NCBI GenBank assembly: GCA_016713965.1
Contig: JADJOC010000009.1
Location: 1,054,001 to 1,118,000 of the forward strand
Direction of reading: 5' to 3'
DNA length: 64,000 bases
Source: Chitinophagaceae bacterium
GTDB lineage: Bacteria > Bacteroidota > Bacteroidia > Chitinophagales > Chitinophagaceae
Shown here: piece after piece, positions 61,103 through 64,000 of the stretch
Position numbering within the stretch: the first letter of the stretch is position 1
Layout: every line of letters starts with the position of its first letter
Program-made: the position numbers and the translations under genes
Notes under the pieces: model-generated
Database searches by the model: none
Told to the model about the DNA's origin: nothing
What the model saw: only the letters and a program-made list of their open reading frames with translations

Positions 61103-61173
61103 ACATTAGTCAGACAGAGCCCGCCAGACTAATGTTACCCAGTCTGACGGGCTCTGTCTGACCGGGTAACATT
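61102..61173. repeat. Complex palindrome between gldA and fic
   Basis: Three mutually exclusive stems: a 22-bp stem 61109-61130 with 61141-61162 (GTCAGACAGAGCCCGCCAG / its inverse with one mismatch), a perfect 10-bp stem AACATTAGTC / GACTAATGTT (61102-61111 with 61127-61136), and a perfect 10-bp stem AATGTTACCC / GGGTAACATT (61131-61140 with 61164-61173). Shares the GTCAGAC word family with 34071 and 38311. Could act as a terminator or switch. Confidence 0.6.
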
Positions 61174-61199
61174 GCAGAAAAAGAACATTCTTAAATTAA

Positions 61200-61973
61200 A
61201 TGGATATAAACCATACCATATTAACCTTACAAAAGTATCAGCAGCTGGAGCTGGAGAAAAATATTGACTTTGAAAAGTTTAACCGGTATGCTATTGTACA
61301 CCACAGCACCACAATTGAAGGAAGCACATTAACAGAAATTGAAACACAGCTTTTGCTGGATGAAGATATTACTCCCAAAGGCAAACCATTACTGCATAGC
61401 CTGATGATGAAAGGCCATCATACAGCTTTGTTACTTATTATTGAGTTAGCAAAAAAAAATGTACCGGTTAACCCGCAACTGATACAGCATATCAATGCAT
61501 CTGTAATGAAGAATACCGGCAATATTTACCAAACTGTATTCGGAGAAATAGATGCCGGAAAAGGGATGTGGCGCAAAGGTAATGTGAGGGCAGGCAATAG
61601 TTACTTTGTAAGCTTTGATAAAGTAGAGATACTGGTAAAAAATTTATGCAAAACAATAACCTTAAATATACCAAAAGCAACAACCCAAGCAGAACAACTC
61701 ACATTATCCTTCCAATCGCATTTTGTACTGGTGGGCATACACCCGTTTTATGACGGCAACGGAAGAACAAGCCGGTTATTAATGAATTATATTCAGTTAA
61801 TTTTTAATTTACCGATGGGGATTGTATTTGCAGAAGATAAAGCTGATTATTTTGAGGCGTTGGAAAAAAGCAGGAAAGAAGAGGATGTCCAATTTTTTAT
61901 TGCATTTATGTTTGGGCAATATGATAAATTTTTGCAGCATGAAATAGAAAGATTTGAAGCAATGAAAAAATAG
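61200..61973 (+). CDS. Fic-domain AMPylase-like protein
   Basis: 257 residues. Fic core HPFYDGNGRTSRLLMN carries the HPFx(D/E)GN(G/K)R motif with catalytic His. An inhibitory helix motif (S/T)xxxE(G/N) is seen in the N-terminus as STTIEG, i.e. class II, self-inhibited Fic, which usually modifies proteins with AMP only when relieved. The order and spacing fit a single-domain enzyme; no toxin partner gene is visible. Target unknown. Confidence 0.85.
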   Translation: MDINHTILTLQKYQQLELEKNIDFEKFNRYAIVHHSTTIEGSTLTEIETQLLLDEDITPKGKPLLHSLMMKGHHTALLLIIELAKKNVPVNPQLIQHINASVMKNTGNIYQTVFGEIDAGKGMWRKGNVRAGNSYFVSFDKVEILVKNLCKTITLNIPKATTQAEQLTLSFQSHFVLVGIHPFYDGNGRTSRLLMNYIQLIFNLPMGIVFAEDKADYFEALEKSRKEEDVQFFIAFMFGQYDKFLQHEIERFEAMKK

Positions 61974-62053
61974 AAATAAATTTTATATTATTTTTAAGGA
62001 GCATACTTAAATCATTCCTACTTTTTATTATAATTTTATAAAAACAGTTAAAA

Positions 62054-62251
62054 ATGAAATTGAAATATATTTTTTTGTTAATTTTTATCAGATTCTCTAT
62101 AATATCAATAGCACAAGGCAAAGTTTGTATTGCAAAAATGGATGCGGCATCTTCTGAAGGTGGAATTTATCAAACAGGCATCAAAGATGAAAAAGAACCA
62201 CTTCAAAAAGTTTTTGACGTGCAGATAGACAAGCTAAAAAAGTTCGGGTAA
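62054..62251 (+). CDS. Small exported hypothetical protein (frameshifted)
   Basis: Signal peptide residues 1-21 (IISIAQ), then KVCIAKMDAASSEGGIYQTG. The frame breaks near 62242 (KKFG stop). With one base changed, KVRVSEKKSICINILSV, FWFTFDKNSYKKC and LYLTWMLSDGICR run to a stop at 62434-62436, a protein of about 127 residues. No family recognised; cysteines at conserved-looking spacing suggest a secreted disulfide-bonded protein. Confidence 0.5.
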   Translation: MKLKYIFLLIFIRFSIISIAQGKVCIAKMDAASSEGGIYQTGIKDEKEPLQKVFDVQIDKLKKFG

Positions 62252-62436
62252 GCGAAAAAAAATCGATTTGTATCAACATCCTGTCCGTTACAAAAAAGCA
62301 TTTAATAAAAATTTATAGAAACAATATCCTTAAAGAATCCTTTTGGTTTACTTTTGATAAAAATTCTTACAAAAAATGTTTACGACAAAATGGATTATAC
62401 CTAACCTGGATGCTTTCAGATGGTATATGCCGATAA

Positions 62437-62744
62437 GCACAAAATATTTATTTTCCGTTTCTTTGCAGCACAAAAAATAAAACCTGGTAAGAATAAAGCA
62501 AGGTGATTGCGATATTGGCGAATAGTATTGCTACAGTTCAATGGCTGCCGGATGGCAGCGAAAACCGAAGCGTAGCGCAGGTTGTAGCGTACAGCCGGAG
62601 CAAATGTTCAGTAATGATAAAAAGTTCACAGCCCCAAATAAAACTAAGAGGCTGCAAGAGAAAAAAGAGGGGAAAATATTATCTCTTAACCTCTTTTTCC
62701 TCTTATCGCTCTTAGCAAAAAAATAAAAAAACAAAATTTAATAT
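62437..62744. other. Intergenic upstream of eno
   Basis: About 308 nt with GC-richer hairpins: GCTGCCGGATGGCAGC (62542-62557), and a purine/pyrimidine hairpin near 62659-62705 with AGAGGGG...CCTCTTTTT that could be a terminator or an eno leader. No coding region supported. No TAnnTTTG seen close to eno. Confidence 0.4.
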
Positions 62745-63701
62745 ATGAGTTACGTAGCAAGCATCCACGCCAGGCAAATATTAGATAGCCGTGGCAACCC
62801 TACCATTGAAGTAGATGTATTGACTGAAAATGAACATTTGGGCCGTGCTGCTGTACCCAGCGGTGCCAGCACTGGTGTGCATGAAGCTGTAGAGTTGAGG
62901 GATGAGAATAAAAAATTATACGGTGGCAAAAGTGTGCTGAAAGCTGTAAAAAATGTAAATACAATTATTGCTGAAAATATATTGGGCTGGGATATTGCTG
63001 ATCAAACCGGGATAGATGCCATGCTGATAGCTTTGGATGGCACTGAAAATAAAAGCAAATTGGGTGCTAATGCTACTTTAGCAGTCAGCATGGCGGTAGC
63101 TAAGGCTGCTGCTTTAGATGCCAACCTGCCTTTGTACAGGTACATTGGTGGCACTAATGCTAAAATATTACCCATGCCGATGATGAATATTTTAAATGGT
63201 GGTGCACATGCAGATAATAAAATAGATTTTCAGGAGTTTATGGTAGTGCCGGTAGGCGCTAAAACATTTAGTGAAGGGCTGCAATGGGGTGTGGAAATTT
63301 TTCATGCATTAAAAACGGTGTTGAAGAAAAAAGGATTTAGCACCAATGTAGGAGATGAAGGTGGTTTTGCCCCTAACATCCAGAGCAATGAAGAAGCTAT
63401 TGAAATTGTACTTACTGCCATACAGGCTGCAGGTTATAAAACAGGCTCTCAGATAATGATTGCAATGGATGCAGCTAACAGCGAATTATGGAACGCTAAA
63501 GAAAAAAAATATATTTTTCATAAAAGTGATGGTAAAAAATTAACCAGCGAGCAGCTGGTGAAATACTGGGAAAAATGGGTGAAAGAATATCCTATTGCCA
63601 GTATTGAAGATGGAATGGCAGAAGATGACTGGAAGGGCTGGAAAATGTTAACAGATGCTGTAGGAAAAAATGCCAGCTGGTGGGTGATGATTTGTTTGTA
63701 A
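62745..63701 (+). CDS. eno: Enolase, N-terminal and barrel part (frameshifted)
   Basis: 2-phosphoglycerate dehydratase of glycolysis. MSYVASIHARQILDSRGNPT, VPSGASTGVHEAVELRD, GANATLAVSMAVAKAAALD, PMPMMNILNGGAHADNKIDFQEFMV, STNVGDEGGFAPN (Glu/Asp), IASIEDGMAEDDW (Mg site). The frame ends at ASWWVMICL because the A6 run near 63666-63671 is one short; corrected, QLVGDDLFVTN continues. Essential gene, so probably a sequence error. Confidence 0.95.
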   Translation: MSYVASIHARQILDSRGNPTIEVDVLTENEHLGRAAVPSGASTGVHEAVELRDENKKLYGGKSVLKAVKNVNTIIAENILGWDIADQTGIDAMLIALDGTENKSKLGANATLAVSMAVAKAAALDANLPLYRYIGGTNAKILPMPMMNILNGGAHADNKIDFQEFMVVPVGAKTFSEGLQWGVEIFHALKTVLKKKGFSTNVGDEGGFAPNIQSNEEAIEIVLTAIQAAGYKTGSQIMIAMDAANSELWNAKEKKYIFHKSDGKKLTSEQLVKYWEKWVKEYPIASIEDGMAEDDWKGWKMLTDAVGKNASWWVMICL

Positions 63702-64000
63702 CCAATGTCACCCGGTTGGAAAGAGGGATAAAAGAGGGTATTGGTAATGCATTATTGGTAAAGGTGAACCAGATAGGCACTATTACTGAAACCATTAATG
63801 CGGTAAGCATGGCGCAGCACAACGGTTATAACACCATTATGAGCCACCGCAGCGGGGAAACGGAAGATACCACCATCGCAGATTTGGCTGTAGCCTTGAA
63901 TTGCGGACAAATTAAAACAGGCTCTGCCAGCAGAACAGACCGAATGGCGAAATACAACCAGCTCATCCGTATAGAAGAAATTTTAGGTGAAAATGCAGTC
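63669..64000 (+). CDS. eno: Enolase, C-terminal part, cut at window edge
   Basis: Continuation in the shifted frame: QLVGDDLFVTNVTRLERGIK, LLVKVNQIGTITETINAVSM (catalytic Lys), TIMSHRSGETEDTTIADLAV, and CGQIKTGSASRTDRMAKYNQ. The last about 10 residues (LLRIEEELG-type end) lie near or beyond position 64000. Same gene as 62745. Confidence 0.9.

Noticed and set aside
62542..62590. GC-rich hairpins before eno as a regulatory RNA or repeat family
   Set aside because: Only one copy is seen here and pairing is short; not enough support.
1..64000. tRNA or rRNA genes
   Set aside because: I saw no convincing cloverleaf or conserved rRNA block by eye; a covariance search would be needed for certainty.

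Overview
The window is AT-rich DNA from a Bacteroidota bacterium, most likely a Chitinophagaceae-type soil or freshwater member. The signs are a TonB-dependent receptor with a carboxypeptidase-regulatory-like N-terminus, LytS/LytTR signalling, the gliding ATPase GldA, Toastrack-type PspC proteins, a fused IcmF mutase, and promoters of the Bacteroidota type (TTG, about 19-20 nt, TAnnTTTG) without clear Shine-Dalgarno sites. Genes are mostly housekeeping. No rRNA, tRNA, prophage or CRISPR array was seen.

Layout. 1-1.2 kb: a type I-like restriction-modification methylase, running off the left edge. 1.3-5.4 kb: CorA Mg2+ transporter, then a PadR regulator with a PspC envelope protein. 5.5-7 kb: a fragment resembling the tail of a lantibiotic dehydratase and an erythromycin-esterase-like protein. 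7.3-14.8 kb: gcvT, comB-like, UvrD helicase, small proteins, an alpha/beta hydrolase and recA. 15.3-19.5 kb: an accessory island between recA and ruvB with an IS3-family element and two tandem MORN_2 (YwqK-like) repeat genes; the adjacent ruvB has lost its C-terminal domain at a dispersed repeat. 20.5-31 kb: F420-type oxidoreductase, LytS/LytTR pair, M28 peptidase, recQ, a PIN toxin-like pair, a copper-type P-ATPase, tsaE and ald. 31-40 kb: small regulators, an ABC ATPase, icmF, rsmA, pdxA. 40.5-42.2 kb: an XRE-ImmA/IrrE regulator with an uncharacterised partner (candidate toxin-antitoxin or defence module). 42.5-51.8 kb: SDR proteins, a LolA-like protein, an ABC exporter, a regulator, small membrane proteins, a TonB receptor. 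52-64 kb: radA, comF-like, a beta-helix lipoprotein, glutathione peroxidase, holB, a PSP1 protein, gldA, a Fic protein, and enolase running off the right edge.

Two patterns stand out. First, short repeats sit in frame inside conserved genes: palindromes in hsdM, twice in icmF and in the P-ATPase, a GTGGTC-type repeat in uvrD, and an ATTCTTCATT-type repeat in an ABC ATPase. They fall mainly in linkers, adding peptides such as VPSLGGDLGEV, in the manner of Rickettsia palindromic elements. A separate family of hairpin-carrying dispersed repeats occupies at least seven intergenic sites and ends ruvB. Second, more than 20 genes, including essential ones (eno, holB), carry single-base frameshifts, mostly in A or T runs. 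This looks more like homopolymer error in the assembly than real gene decay, so split genes are listed in pieces and described as one.
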